64,000 nt of DNA from Allium sativum. Its lineage: Eukaryota; Streptophyta; Magnoliopsida; Asparagales; Amaryllidaceae. Under the pieces are notes generated by a model that made no database searches, was not told where the DNA came from, and saw nothing but the letters and a program-made list of their open reading frames with translations. Location of the stretch: assembly GCA_030737875.1 (NCBI GenBank), contig CM060919.1, forward strand, positions 806,169,160 through 806,233,159. Direction: 5' to 3'. The translations under genes were made by a program, and so were the position numbers. This document shows positions 48,401-60,200 of this stretch, one piece after another. How positions within the stretch are numbered: the first letter of the stretch is position 1; each line of letters opens with the position of its first letter.

Positions 48401-49072
48401 CAATCAAGCCATCGTTTTGGATTGGGAAGGATTTCAGAAACCCTAGAGGATCGCCTGCCGCCATTTTATTTTCCAGAGCAAAGGAGAAAATGATCGGACA
48501 AGTACAAATGAAAGGGGCCGGCCTATGTTTAAAGTGTTAAAGGGAGTGACCCCTTTTGTTTTAAATCCTAGGGTTTTTCTTATTGTTTTAGTGTTAATTG
48601 TCTTTATTTTTTTTGTGTCGTTTCATTTTGTCCTGTAAAACATTCTGAACAGTTTATAGAGTCTGTAAAACTCTAGGGGAGTTTCAGTTAGGAGTTAACT
48701 GACAGTACTAGAATCTGTAAAATCTAGGAATACAGGTTACGGGTTTGTAATCTGGGGAAAATCTGATTCAGGGGTTTGAATCAGTCTAGGGTTTTGAGCG
48801 TAGGGTTAGAATAGGAGCAGGGTTTGCGAGTGTACAAGGTCTTGTATGCGGGATCTGTTCTATCACCTAGTAGAAACCTTAGAAATGCAGCAGTAGGCAG
48901 GGTTTTGCCGAAGCTGGGTATATCTGTGTGTGATTTATTTTCTGCATTTCTGTTTCTGCTATATTCTTTGATCAGTTTATTTTTATTTATCTCGTTTGAT
49001 TTTTAATTCAGTTAAAAACTGTCAATAACCCTATTCACCCCCCCCCCCTCTAGGGTTATTCTAGTTCCAACA
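45410..49072 (+). repeat. G 3' LTR (3663 bp)
   Basis: Near-identical copy of 37448-41115, ending ...TCTAGTTCCAACA, followed by ATCTA. Confidence 0.92.
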
Positions 49073-50479
49073 ATCTAGTGTCTAATATGCGTGTATATGA
49101 ATCCACGAGCAACCACTAGCAAACAATTGCAGCCACTTGCAACCATCAACCATAACATGTCTCAAACACATGTTTTCATTCATAGGTTCCTACCTAAAGA
49201 TATGGTCGAATGATAGAAGCATGTAAAAAATTTGTGCACATTGGGCAACGTCAAAACTGGAAATCTACGTCACGTATATACTGATTAGGAGAAGAACTCC
49301 CTAAGCACCAGCCCCGAAGACCGAAATCAACCTCAGTCTGACACCCAAAGAATTACTCGACCCAACTAATATATATGATTCTAGGAAACTAAGCATGATA
49401 GACTCCTTTTAGGTCACAAGAAATCCCTTCCTAAAACCAACCTGTATCCTATAAAATCCAAAAAATTTAGTCAACCCAACGGACACCCTCAAGCCCCAAC
49501 ATGTATTACTAACAGATGAGTCATACTCCCTATGGGGGTTGCAACAGAAATAGGATTAAGAATAGGAGCGAGAGGATATTCTTAAAAGACAGCATGCAAG
49601 TAAGCTCTATAGGAAAAGAGGGATCAAGGATATACTCTTAAAAAGAGATATGATATGCTTATCTCGTCTTCAATCTTCTAAGCCGCATTTCCTTGAGCTT
49701 AACTCAATTGTGCCTTGACCTTCTTTAACTTTGTGATTTGGTAGCTTCTTAATTCCTATTTCCAAAATATGAGTTGGAACTCATTTCACTGTCGCCTCTC
49801 ATTCCACTTTCACTTATTCTTTCTAGTATACCTGATTCAAACATAACTGCATACTCATGGTTTTATGCAAGCTCTCCAAAATTCACTAGTGAATCTTAGA
49901 TCTCGTTCACTTACTAGAAGGTATTCCACATAAATGAATTATCTCTTGAAAATAAACAAATGCCAACCATGTTGCCAAGTGTACTTACTAAGGTGATTTT
50001 CTATAACTCATGCATAAGCGAAATGAACCATCCGCCTTAGTGGCGAACACTACTCGAGCGGATCAATAAATGTATCAAGAGATTCTAGGTAACTAAGCAT
50101 GGCCGAACCCTAAGGGTTACACTAGACTTCGAGGGTATTACTGAGGCAAGTCAAGACTCTAACTACCCTCTTTTCATACTCAAGAATTGTATCATTTCTG
50201 GATAACCACTCCATCCCTAGAATCAACACATAGCCCAAAAACACAAGCATTACTTCTAAACTCAACACTTAGCATAGACATTCTCAAATCCAAACAAGTC
50301 ATGAATAAATGAGCCGATTCCCCAATAGGATTTGAGACAAAAATGGGATCCTCTACTACGCTAGTACTAAGATGCAGAGACTCAACTATCGAAGCAGAAT
50401 TAAAAGGATGCGATGTACAAAAACAAAGTTCTAACGGGATGATAGAAAAGAAAAGCTAAACCTTTAACAGAAATGTTAC

Positions 50480-51030
50480 CACCTCTCATAGGTGCGCTAG
50501 TAGTGAGAGCGTACAATTGCCCTCTCGACGATCTTGTTCTTTGCCCTTGTCCTATAATACTTAACTACATGTCCCTTTTTACCATACTAAAGATACTCTC
50601 TTTTGTCATGGGTTTTATTATTCTTTCACTTTGGCCTCTTCCCTTTCACCTTTTCCTCCTTCGTGGATTAAGCCATATCAACAAGTTTCTCATCCTTAGG
50701 CTTGTATTATTTATCCTCATTCTTACTATCCTTGTATAGCTGGTTGGACGGTTTCTCGAAAGTTACCTCCATCACACTACAACCTTACAAAGCTTGAAAT
50801 AAGATTAGTCACAGATGGAACTACTGCGGCTACAGATGGAGGTTGGGCACTTCTTTGCCCTCCGACTTGTGTCGTACACTTACAAAATTATGGCGAAAAA
50901 GAAAGAAAGAAGAGACTCAAAGAGAGAATCAAAAGATAGTGCATATGACTTCGGGGAATATGCCTTTCATAAAACGAAACTTTTCTTGAAATTTTTCTTC
51001 TTTGTAAACGTTTTGAAAACTAGTTTCAGA
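50480..51030 (-). pseudogene. D gag remnant
   Basis: On the minus strand the block at about 50540-50600 translates to YGKKGHVVKYY, aligning with the first zinc knuckle of F gag with both flanking Cys replaced by Tyr. Upstream is a Lys/Glu-rich stretch (KEEKVKGKRPK) that also matches F. Stops and frame changes are frequent and no pol is seen. Identification rests on similarity to F. Confidence 0.5.
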
Positions 51031-51069
51031 AGGTCTTTTTAAAGCTTTTGCCCAATCTGGTAACCTTCT

Positions 51070-51081
51070 GCTCTGATACCA
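51070..51081 (-). other. D primer-binding site, tRNA-iMet
   Basis: GCTCTGATACCA on the plus strand is the complement of TGGTATCAGAGC, two bases from the LTR edge (51084). Confidence 0.9.
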
Positions 51082-51083
51082 AA

Positions 51084-51351
51084 TGTAACACCCCACATCC
51101 GTTAAGGTCACTCACAAAGGGAATGCCTTAACTTCTATGGAGTATTATGGGTACTGGAACATAAATATTACAAGACAGACATATATAAAACAGCTAAAAA
51201 GAAATAAAGTAGCAGAACTTCAAAATATTTATTAAATAGCAGGAGTAAAACCAATGTTAACATCTTTGTTTACAAAGATAAGCCCATTAACTTCCAATAC
51301 CCAATTACATAGACCAAAATATCTGTCTTGTTCAAAAACGAAGAAGCATAA
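51084..51351 (-). repeat. D 5' LTR, tail part
   Basis: It starts with TGTAACACCCCACATCC on the plus strand, which is the complement of the LTR end GGGGTGTTACA. It is broken at 51351 by F and resumes at 60906. Confidence 0.82.
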
Positions 51352-51782
51352 AGTAACACCCCATAATTTTAATGTTAATATTCACAAACTAAAGAATAAC
51401 TAATCTCAGACATGAGAATTAAGGGAAACGAGTCACGCCATTGCTTTCGTCTTGGAATTCTGGTTGAAATAGAGTTCGAGTTTGCGTGAATTGGACTTCG
51501 TATGAAGAGGTTATGGCCATCGGAATTTTCAGAAAAATTTAAACAGATTTCGAAAATTCAAAATTTAGAGTCAGATGGGTTAGGCGGGAAAATTCCTGCC
51601 AGGTCGACCTACCCTTACCAGGTCTACCATAGGATCGAACTGGGGGTCGACCTGCCCCTCCCCCCCAGACAGATTTGTTTAATGACCTATTAGTGACTAG
51701 ATACTGACTCATCAGGGTTTCTGATCTGCCCTGATTGGCTGGGATTAATTCTGTGTTGATCGGACGACCTAAACCTAAACTC

Positions 51783-51790
51783 TATAAAAA
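51783..51790 (+). promoter_or_regulatory. F 5' LTR TATA box
   Basis: TATAAAAA about 430 bp into the LTR, within a 460-bp stretch identical in both F LTRs. The second copy is at 57724-57731. Confidence 0.65.
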
Positions 51791-52189
51791 GACATGTAGA
51801 CTCAAACCCTAAAATCAAAATAAAATTAGATTCATGGCCTCCATGCCGTCACCTAGCAACTCAGAATAGCCGCCACGAATTAGAGAGGAAGAAAGCAAAT
51901 TAAAGACAAGAATTCAATTCAAAACAAGCCTAAAACTACAACAACGAAATTGCCTACATCAAGGGAACGCTAATCAATTACAGAATTCAGATCCCAGAAC
52001 TCAAGTCCCCTTTTTCGGTGAGTTCTAGTCTCTTTTAGGTTTAAATAAATAAAAGTGGATCGTGGTAAACTATGATTTGGGTATATGTTGTTTGTAGTTA
52101 TGCAAGTTTATTGTTGTTGTGGATCATGAAATTATGCAAGTTTATTGTTATTGTTGATCATGAAATTATGTAAGTTATCATGTGATGAA

Positions 52190-52330
52190 TTCATGAATCT
52201 ATGCAAGTCGTTATCATGAATCTATGCAAGTCATTATCATGAATCTATGCAAGTTGTTATTATGAATCTATGCAAGTCATTATTATGAATCTATGCAATT
52301 TATTATCATGAATCTATGCAAATTGTTATG
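52190..52330. repeat. 23-bp minisatellite in F 5' LTR
   Basis: Six units of ATGCAAGTCGTTATCATGAA plus TCT type, starting every 23 bases from 52201. The 3' LTR has fewer units (58130-58245). Confidence 0.85.
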
Positions 52331-53149
52331 AGATCATGCAAGTTATTATTCCTAAAACTATGCAAGTTGTTATGTTATGCCAGTGGTTAAATATGTTGTG
52401 AATCATGAATCTATGTGAGTTGTTAATTATGTTGTTAATTCATGAACCTATGCAAGTCACCTGTGCAAGTTGTTATGTTGCAAAATCATGAATCAATGCA
52501 AGTTGTTAATTATGTAGTGAATCATAATTATATGCAAAGTTATCATGTCATTTTCCCTAGTTGTCATGCTTATGCCAAAATTGTACTGAAAACAATCATC
52601 TTGTCATTCCCTTTATTTTGTTGTTATGGCGAGGCTACCTAGTAGCCTCGATGACGCCAAAAACGCAAACGGTTACGCTAGTTAAGAAACGGTGAAAAAG
52701 GGGAATTTGTAATAGGCATAGTGATTATGTAAATTGGACACATGATTCTAGTAGGGAAATATATAAATAATTACCTATTATGACATGGTTAAAATTGGGT
52801 AAAAATGGTATAATTTGAATATGACCATTTATGGATAGGGAATTCAAATAGTTAATAAGATAGGTATTGACACCTATAAAAAGGAAAGGATTAATTAATT
52901 AACTTAATTAATCAAAAGAGGAATGTTTAAGCAATTGAAGTCTGAAGAATTAATATTGAGAATTGGCGTAAATGCCTTAAATGGCATAAAATAAATTTGT
53001 GATGAAAATTGGTATGATTTTGCATACCATAAATAGATGGACATAATAGAGTCAATTATGGCCATTGTTAAATTTGGAATTAATGGATAACTTGAATAGG
53101 GAAATTAATTCAAATTGGGGAATGACTAATTAGGAGTAATTAATCGTCT

Positions 53150-53368
53150 AAGACACGAGGTTAGGCTCTTTTGTGGTGTAAGACTGCCCGGACCCGCCCG
53201 ATAAATCCAGCTGCCACAAATGCCAGTCTAATGTGGGAGGTCTTAGGCATAAATTAAATGCGTAACAGTTGTAAAGACACGAGGTTAGACTCGTTTGTGG
53301 TGTAAGACTTCCCGGACCGGCCCGGCAAATCCAGCTGCCACAAATGCCAGTCTAATGTGAGAGGTCTT
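53150..53368. repeat. Two 95-bp stem-loop units in F 5' LTR
   Basis: Units 53150-53244 and 53274-53368. Each has arms AAGAC/GTCTT, GTTAGRCT/AGTCTAAT and TTGTGG/CCACAA around a GC-rich loop with CCCGGACC. The 3' LTR copies are 59055-59149 and 59179-59273. Confidence 0.85.
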
Positions 53369-53641
53369 TATAAGGTTACGGTCTTAACGAATTAAGAAAC
53401 ACTTAACCAGATAAACATTTAGTAGGGTTAAGTGGGTGCCTTGTGTGGCATGTGGAATTAAGTGGGTGCCTTGGGGTGGGTTAAGTACAACTGATGGGTA
53501 GGTGGGTAATATTAATATATAGGCCCACAAACTTAACCATTAAATAAATAGGATTAAATTAGTAGGAGGGTTAAGTACAACTGAAGGGTAGGTGGGTAAT
53601 ATTTATATATATAGGCCCACAAACTTAACCAGATAAAAAGG

Positions 53642-53880
53642 GTTATGTAATTAAAGACACCTAATGGTATACATAACCGGGCAGTATAGTAAAGTTATGT
53701 ATTAAAGACACCCTTAGGGGTACGCATAACTAATGGGAATAGATAGAGTTATGTATTAAAGATACCTATAGGTACGCATAACCCATAGGTAGAATAGGGG
53801 TTATGTATTAAAGACACCTATAGGTACGCATAACTGATTGAGGGCTATGTAATTAAAGACACCTTAGGGTATACAAAGTC
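53642..53880. repeat. Array of GTTATG...CATAAC hairpins in F 5' LTR
   Basis: Five units of about 35 bp. Each has outer arms GTTATG/CATAAC and, in the best units, an inner ACCTATAGGT palindrome, spaced 45-60 bp. The 3' LTR copy is at 59546-59790. Confidence 0.85.
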
Positions 53881-54976
53881 AATAAAAAACCTAGTAGGGA
53901 TACCAGACATAGGGGAGAGCTTGTATCATGTTGCGTGGGACCCATTTCAGTTAGTAAATCGGAGGGGTATCAAAGTAAAGAACTCCGTACTAGGCGGGGA
54001 AGGGGCACGCTTACTGATTGATTGTAAGAGATCCAAAACAAGATGGATGGTGTAGGCGGCGCAAACCGACCGGGGACATGTGCGTGCATGGGTCGGGCAG
54101 AGGGGGACAAGACGACCGTGACACCAGTAAGTATAACTGTGCACACCTTAGGTTGCCACTTTAGGGAAGTGATACACCCTAGTTATGGGACCATCACAGG
54201 GTATCTACAGAGTAGGGAATCGATCGATTAGGGTAGTGGTTAGGGTATACGCGGACGTTTGCCCTAAGTCTACCAATTTATAGTAGAAGGGTAGTGGGTA
54301 CGACTAGTTGAGATAAGAGCAGGCGACACCTATGACATCTACTAAAAATACATGAAACTACCACCATCGTTATCATTAGCGGAAGGGATCATCCCATCTT
54401 GATTTGACTAGTAATAGTGCAGAGTAGTTAGTAGTGAAGCATACATCTTACCTATTTGTCCTGTCATACCTTCCATCTGTACCGTGAATCCTCTTATCCA
54501 CTTTGTATGACTGTCATGTTTACCTTTATTTATTTATTGGCTAAAAGTTACTGGACTCACCAGACATATGTATGACCTAGTTTGTTTCGCCTCTTTTCTT
54601 CCGTCCCTCCCCCCTCCAAGGTTCTCAGGGAGGGAACACCTAGGTTTAGTCAGGATTTGGATATCAGCTTCTAGGAGCTACTTCTAAAGTGTGGCTCGAG
54701 TCTCTGTCTCTTATATGGCTTGCTCTTTAATATGGGGAATGATGTTTTTTTTAATACCTATGTACTCTGATGATGTAAGACAAAAGTGTTTTAATGGTTT
54801 TATGACTCATGGTATTATGTAAGAAAGTATTTTGGTGATTTAATAAAGTTGTTTATTTTCCGCTGAAATTTTTTATATCTGTCTTGTGATATTCTGTGTC
54901 TGTTTACCAAAAACGCTCCACTAAAATTTAGGCATTCCCTTTGAGAGTGACCTTAATGGAGGTGGGGTGTTACACT

Positions 54977-54988
54977 TGGTATCAGAGC
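54977..54988 (+). other. F primer-binding site, tRNA-iMet
   Basis: TGGTATCAGAGC, two bases after the LTR end at 54974. Confidence 0.92.
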
Positions 54989-55151
54989 TGAAGGTTACCA
55001 GATTAGATAAAAATTTTGAAAATATTTTTCAAAAGGTTTTAAAAGAAAGTATTTTCAAAAAGGAAAGCCTGTTTTGAAAAACATTCCCCAAAAAGCCATA
55101 TGTAGTATCTTTTGGTCCTTTTTCTAAAATCTCTCCCTTTTTCTTCCTAGC

Positions 55152-56112
55152 ATGTCCGAGGATCTTAACCTTCCAGAGGGTATACCGATACCGGGATTGT
55201 TTAGGAGGTATTTGGAAGCTAGGGCCACTGCCGCAGGTCCAGCAAATGTTCGTCCCCCACCCCAGCTGCACCCATTCCTCCTCCTCCCCCTCCTCGTGTT
55301 GATACTTTTGCAAATCTTTGTAAGGACTTTCGGGCAATGGGCGGGAAACCTTTTCACGGGTCGGAGACGTTTGTTGAAGCTCGAAATTGGCTAAAGGAGG
55401 TGGAAGAATTGTTTGGAATCTTTGAGGTAGAAGACGGAATAAAGGTCTAGTTAGTTGCCTGGTTAATGAAGGATTAGGCCTCGTTTTGGTGGGAGGTCAC
55501 TAATGGAGAGCGTCCAGTTGACACATGGCCGGATTTCAGGCGTAGGTTTGAGGCGAAATTTCTCTCACGAGCAGAAGAAAATCTATACATGGAAAGGTTC
55601 TTGGCATTGAAGCAGGGAGATCTGTCGGTAAAAGAGTACGTCAACAAGTTCAATCAGTTGGCGAGGTTTGGCTTAGACTTGGTGAACACACCTGAGAAGA
55701 AGGCTCTGAGATTTGTTAAAAGCTTGAATGAGCCGCTACACGGATTGGCTATGACCCCGTTCCCATGGGGTCCACTTTTGAAAAGCAGGTGGATATGGCC
55801 CTAATGCACGAAGAGGACAAAGGAGCAAAGAAAGAGGAAAAAGTTGAAGGGACATTGAAAAATGAGAAGGCGGGAAAGAAAGGATAACAAAAGCAACAGC
55901 AGAAGAAAGGAAAGAAGGATGACAAGGGAAAGGATAAGAGGAAATGCCACTATTGTGGGAAAGAAGGTCACCTAGTCAAAGAATGTAAAAGGAGGAAGTT
56001 CAATTGCTTTAAGTGTGGAGAGGTCGGACACTTCTCCAAGGAATGCCTGAAGGCGCAGGGATCGCAAGGGGCTTCTGGAGGGCAGGCGAATGCTCTCATG
56101 GCAGATGGATAG
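55152..56112 (+). pseudogene. F gag pseudogene with two zinc knuckles
   Basis: Starts at ATG 55152 about 175 bp after the primer site. The N-terminal acidic segment leads into a Pro-rich linker where the frame shifts by two (about 55260-55290). The retrotransposon gag core follows, with readable pieces FANLCKDFRAMGGKPF and later MERFLALKQGDLSVKEYVNK. Two stops lie near 55448 and 55473, and another frame change is near 55760. The C-terminal nucleocapsid part has CHYCGKEGHLVKEC and CFKCGEVGHFSKEC, both intact CX2CX4HX4C knuckles (55945-56050). Gag of this family builds the particle and binds RNA; this copy cannot be translated through. No protease or pol follows. Confidence 0.85.
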
Positions 56113-57280
56113 GATAGAGATAGGAAAAATTTATGTAAAAGGTTTAATTTCCTTATGAAGTTAAGACTCTTTTGGATTCTGTCATTTTGATTTTGTAATT
56201 GAGACTCTGCACTTTAATACTAGTCTTGTTTCTGATTCCGTAGTTGTTTCAAACCCCTTTGGTGGTTCGGCTCATTTATTGGTAAGGGTTTGAAATTATC
56301 TGTGTTAGGCGTCAAAAAGTTGAATGTGACATTTGTGTGCTCAGGTTTTTGGGCTATGAGTTGGTTCCAAATGGACCAACTTTCTATGTAGAGGGCCGTT
56401 TTAGATTTTGAGAGGAGGGTCGTTAAGTTTCTAACTTGTCATGGGAAGACACCCAAAGTTTCTTGTGACCCGCAAGGGTCTGTTATGCTTAGCTTTCTGA
56501 GAATCATTATGTAATCTGATCTGTACCAGTAGTCTATAAGTATCTAGATATTTCTGAGGGATAGGGGTTTCTACTCGAAGCATGAAGTAGATCTCCAGTT
56601 TTGACATTGTTTAATGGGGGTAATTCTTTGGGTGTCAGTCTGATGTTGATTTCGGTCTTCGGGGCTGAGACGTAGGGAATTATTCTCTTAACCGATGTCA
56701 AATAGGAACAGAGCTTTTGTTTTAATTATATCATTTGTTTATATCCCATCGACCGGATCTTCGACCTTTAGATAGGAAATCCATGGATGTAAACATGTGC
56801 TTGGGACATGTTATGTTTGATGGTTGCAAGTGGATGCAAGTGTTTGCTAGTGGTTGCTCGTGGATGCATTTACGCACACATTTGGCACTAGATCGGCTCA
56901 AATCACTTTCATATTGCATATAAATGTGTGTGCATATTTAGGTTAATGGATGAACAATGGTTGTGTTATCATATGGATGCTGCATTTTGATGAATGGTTG
57001 AGCACACATGTAGAAATAATATGCATCGATAGGATTCTTTCGCATACATGTTGGACTCATAGCACTAACATAATTCGCACTAAGGAGGTCAACTGAATCT
57101 GTGGACCGCCTGATTTTGCAGTAGATAAGGAACATATACACACACTTTTGCATATGTTCATACGGCATCAGAATTAGTTTAAGGACAATGGATGCCTATG
57201 TTTGATGGTTGACTAGATTGATGATTGTATGGTAGGATGCACATTCTTCTTGACTTGAAGATTTCGGGGACGAAATCCTT
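56113..57280 (+). other. F internal non-coding region
   Basis: About 1.2 kb with no coding capacity, where protease, RT and integrase would be expected. The segment near 56630-56690 has TTCGGTCTTCGGGGC, also seen in the LARD LTR tails (about 21100), suggesting a shared module between the families. Confidence 0.65.
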
Positions 57281-57294
57281 TAAGGAGGGGAGAA
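57264..57294 (+). other. F polypurine tract with GGGGACGAAA signature
   Basis: TTTCGGGGACGAAATCCTTT, then AAGGAGGGGAGAA, directly before TGTAACACC. Confidence 0.85.
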
Positions 57295-60200
57295 TGTAAC
57301 ACCTTGTAATTTTAATGTTAATATTCAAAAATGAAAGAATAACTAATCTCAAACATGATAATGAAGGGAAACAGTCACGCCATTGCGTTCATCTCGGAAT
57401 TCTGGTTGAGATAGAGTCCGAGTTTGCGTGAATTGGACTTCGTATGAAGATGTTATGGCCATCAGAAGTTTCAGAAAAATTTAAACAATTTTTGAAAATT
57501 CAGAGTCAGATGGGCTAGGTGGGGAAATTCCCAACAGGGCCAGGTCGACCATAAGGTCGACCTACCCTAACCAGGTCGACCATAGGGTCGACTTGCCCCC
57601 CCCCCTCGGGCAGATTTGTTTAATGACCTGTTAGTGACTAGATGCTGACTCATTAGGGTTTCTGATCTGCCCTGATTGGCTGGGATTAATTCTGTGTTGA
57701 TCGGACGACCTAAACCTAAACTCTATAAAAAGACATGTAGACTCAAACCCTAAAATCAAAATAAAATTAGATTCATGGCCTCCATGCCGTCACCTAGCAA
57801 CTCAGAATAGCCGCCACGAATTAGAGAGGAAGAAAGCAAATTAAAGACAAGAATTCAATTCAAAACAAGCCTAAAACTACAACAACGAAATTGCCTACAT
57901 CAAGGGAACGCTAATCAATTACAGAATTCAGATCCCAGAACTCAAGTCCCCTTTTTCGGTGAGTTCTAGTCTCTTTTAGGTTTAAATAAATAAAAGTGGA
58001 TCGTGGTAAACTATGATTTGGGTATATGTTGTTTGTAGTTATGCAAGTTTATTGTTGTTGTGGATCATGAAATTATGCAAGTTTATTGTTATTGTTGATC
58101 ATGAAATTATGTAATAAATTCTGTGATGAGTTCATGAATTTATGCAAGTCGTTATCATGAATCTATGCAAGTTGTTATTATGAATCTATGCAAGTCGTTA
58201 TTATGAATCTATGCAAGTTGTTATCATGAATCTATGCAAATTGTTATGAGATCCTGCAAGTTATTATTCCTAAAACTATGCAAGATGTTATGTTATGCTA
58301 GTGGTTAAACATGTTGTAAATCATGAATCTATGTGAGTTGTTAATTACGTTGTTAATTCATGAACCTATGCAAGTTGTTATGTTGCAAAATCATGAATCT
58401 ATGCAAGTTGTTAATTATGTAGTGAATCATAATTATATGCAAAGTTATCATGTCATTTTCCCTAGTTGTCATGCTTATGCCAAAATTGTACTGAAAACAA
58501 TCAACTTGTCATTCCATTTATTTTGTTGTTATGGCGAGGCTATCTTGTAGCCTCGATGATGCCAAAAACGCAAACGGTTATTCTAGTTAAGAAACGGGGA
58601 AAAAGGGGAATTTGTAATAGTCATAGTGATTATGTAAATTGGACACATGATTCTACTAGGGAAACATATAAATAATTACCTATTATGACATGGGTAAAAT
58701 TGGTTAAAAATGGTATAATTTGAATATGACCATTTATGGATAGGAAATTCAAATTGTTAATAAGATAGGTATTGACACCTATAAAAAGGAAAGGATTAAT
58801 TAATTAACTTAATTAATCAAAAGAGGAATGTTTAAGCAATTGAAGTCTGAAGATTTAATATTGAGAATTGGCATAAATGCCTTAAATGGCATAAAATAAA
58901 TTTGTGATGAAAATTGGTATGATTTTTCATACCATAAATTGATGGACATAATTGAGTCAATTATGGCCATTGTTAAATTTGGAATTAATGGATAATTTGA
59001 ATAGGGAAATTAATTCAAATTGGGGAATGATTAATTAGGAGTAATTAATCGTCTAAGACACGAGGTTAGGCTCTTTTGTGGTGTAAGACTGCCCGGACCC
59101 GCCCGTCAAATTCAGCTGCCACAAATGCCAGTATAATGTGGGAGGTCTTAGGCATAAATTAAATGCGTAACAGTTGTAAAGACACGAGGTTAGACTCGTT
59201 TATGGTGTAAGACTGCCCAGACCGGCCCGGCAAATCTAGCTGCCACAAATGCCAGTCTAATGTGAGAGGTCTTTATAAGGTTACGGTCTTAATGAATTAA
59301 GAAACACTTAACCAGATAAACATGTAGTGGGGTTAAATGCGTGCCTTGGGTGGGATGTGGAATTAAGTGGGTGCCTTGGGGTGGGTTAAGTACAACAGAT
59401 GGGTAGGTGGGTAATATTAATATATAGGCCCACAAACTTAACCATTAAATAAATAACATTAAATCAGTGGGAGGGTTAAGTACAACTGAAGGGTAGGTGG
59501 GTAATATTAATACATATAGGCCCACAAACTTAACCGGATAAAAAGGGTTATGTAATTAAAGACACCTAATGGTATACATAACCGGGGCAGAATAGTAAAG
59601 TTATGTATTAAAGACACCCTTAGGGGTACGCATAACTAATGGAAATAGATAGAGTTATGTATTAAAGACACCTATAGGTACGCATAACTGATAGGTAGAA
59701 TAAGGGTTATGTATTAAAGACACCTATAGGTACGCATAACGGATTGAGGGCTATGTAATTAAAGACACCTAAGGGTATACATAGTCAGTAGAAAACCTAG
59801 TGGGGATACAAGACATAGGGGAGAGCTTGTATCATGTTGTGTGGGACCCATTTCAGTCAGTAACCCGGAGGGGTATCAAAGTAAAGAACTCCGTACTAGG
59901 CAGGGAAGGGGCACTCTTACTGATTGATTGTAAGAGATCCAAAACGAGACGGATGGTGTGGGCGGCGCAAACCGACCGGGGACATGTGCGTGCATGGGCC
60001 GGACAGAGGGGGACAAGACGACCGTGACACCAGTAGGTATAACTGTGCACACCTTAGGTTGCCACTTTAGGGAAGTGATACCCCCTAGTTGTGGGACCAG
60101 CACACAATATCTACAGAGTAGGGAGCTGATCGATTAGGGTAGTGGTTAGGGTATACCCGGACGTATGCCTTAAATCTACCAATTTATAGTAGAAGGGTAG

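Larger units (their letters stand above)
37448..49072 (+). mobile_element. Element G: SIRE-like Ty1/copia, gag only, inserted in D
   Basis: Complete element of 11625 bp with LTRs of about 3.67 kb (37448-41115 and 45410-49072), terminal inverted TGTTG...CAACA, tRNA-iMet primer site, and CATCAAAAGGGGGAGAT purine tract. It has the target duplication ATCTA (37443-37447 and 49073-49077). The interior (4294 bp) holds a gag-like frame with one stop and about 2.8 kb of non-coding sequence; pol is absent. Gag with the UBN2-type N-terminus, the purine tract and the long LTR fit the SIRE/Maximus lineage. By eye the LTRs differ at about eleven bases plus a 3-bp and some homopolymer indels (about 0.3 %), so insertion was recent. 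Confidence 0.92.
49078..51083 (-). repeat. D internal domain, 5' part
   Basis: Minus-strand interior between the G insertion and the primer site. The segment 49090-49340 matches F 56620-56900 reversed, with GTGGTTGCTCGTGGAT and TTCGGTCTTCGGGGC-type landmarks. The part nearest the primer site carries a decayed gag. Confidence 0.75.
51352..54974 (+). repeat. F 5' LTR (3623 bp)
   Basis: U3 has GGTCGACC motifs (51601-51652) and TATAAAAA (51783-51790). The body has a 23-bp minisatellite, two 95-bp hairpins, a hairpin array and GGTTAAGT tracts. AATAAA lies at 54842-54847 near the end. If these are the promoter and polyA signals, R is about 3 kb long. Confidence 0.88.

Noticed and set aside
53642..53880. 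CRISPR-like array of short repeats
   Set aside because: Plant nuclear LTR context, palindromic units of variable length, spacers not unique and duplicated in the other LTR.
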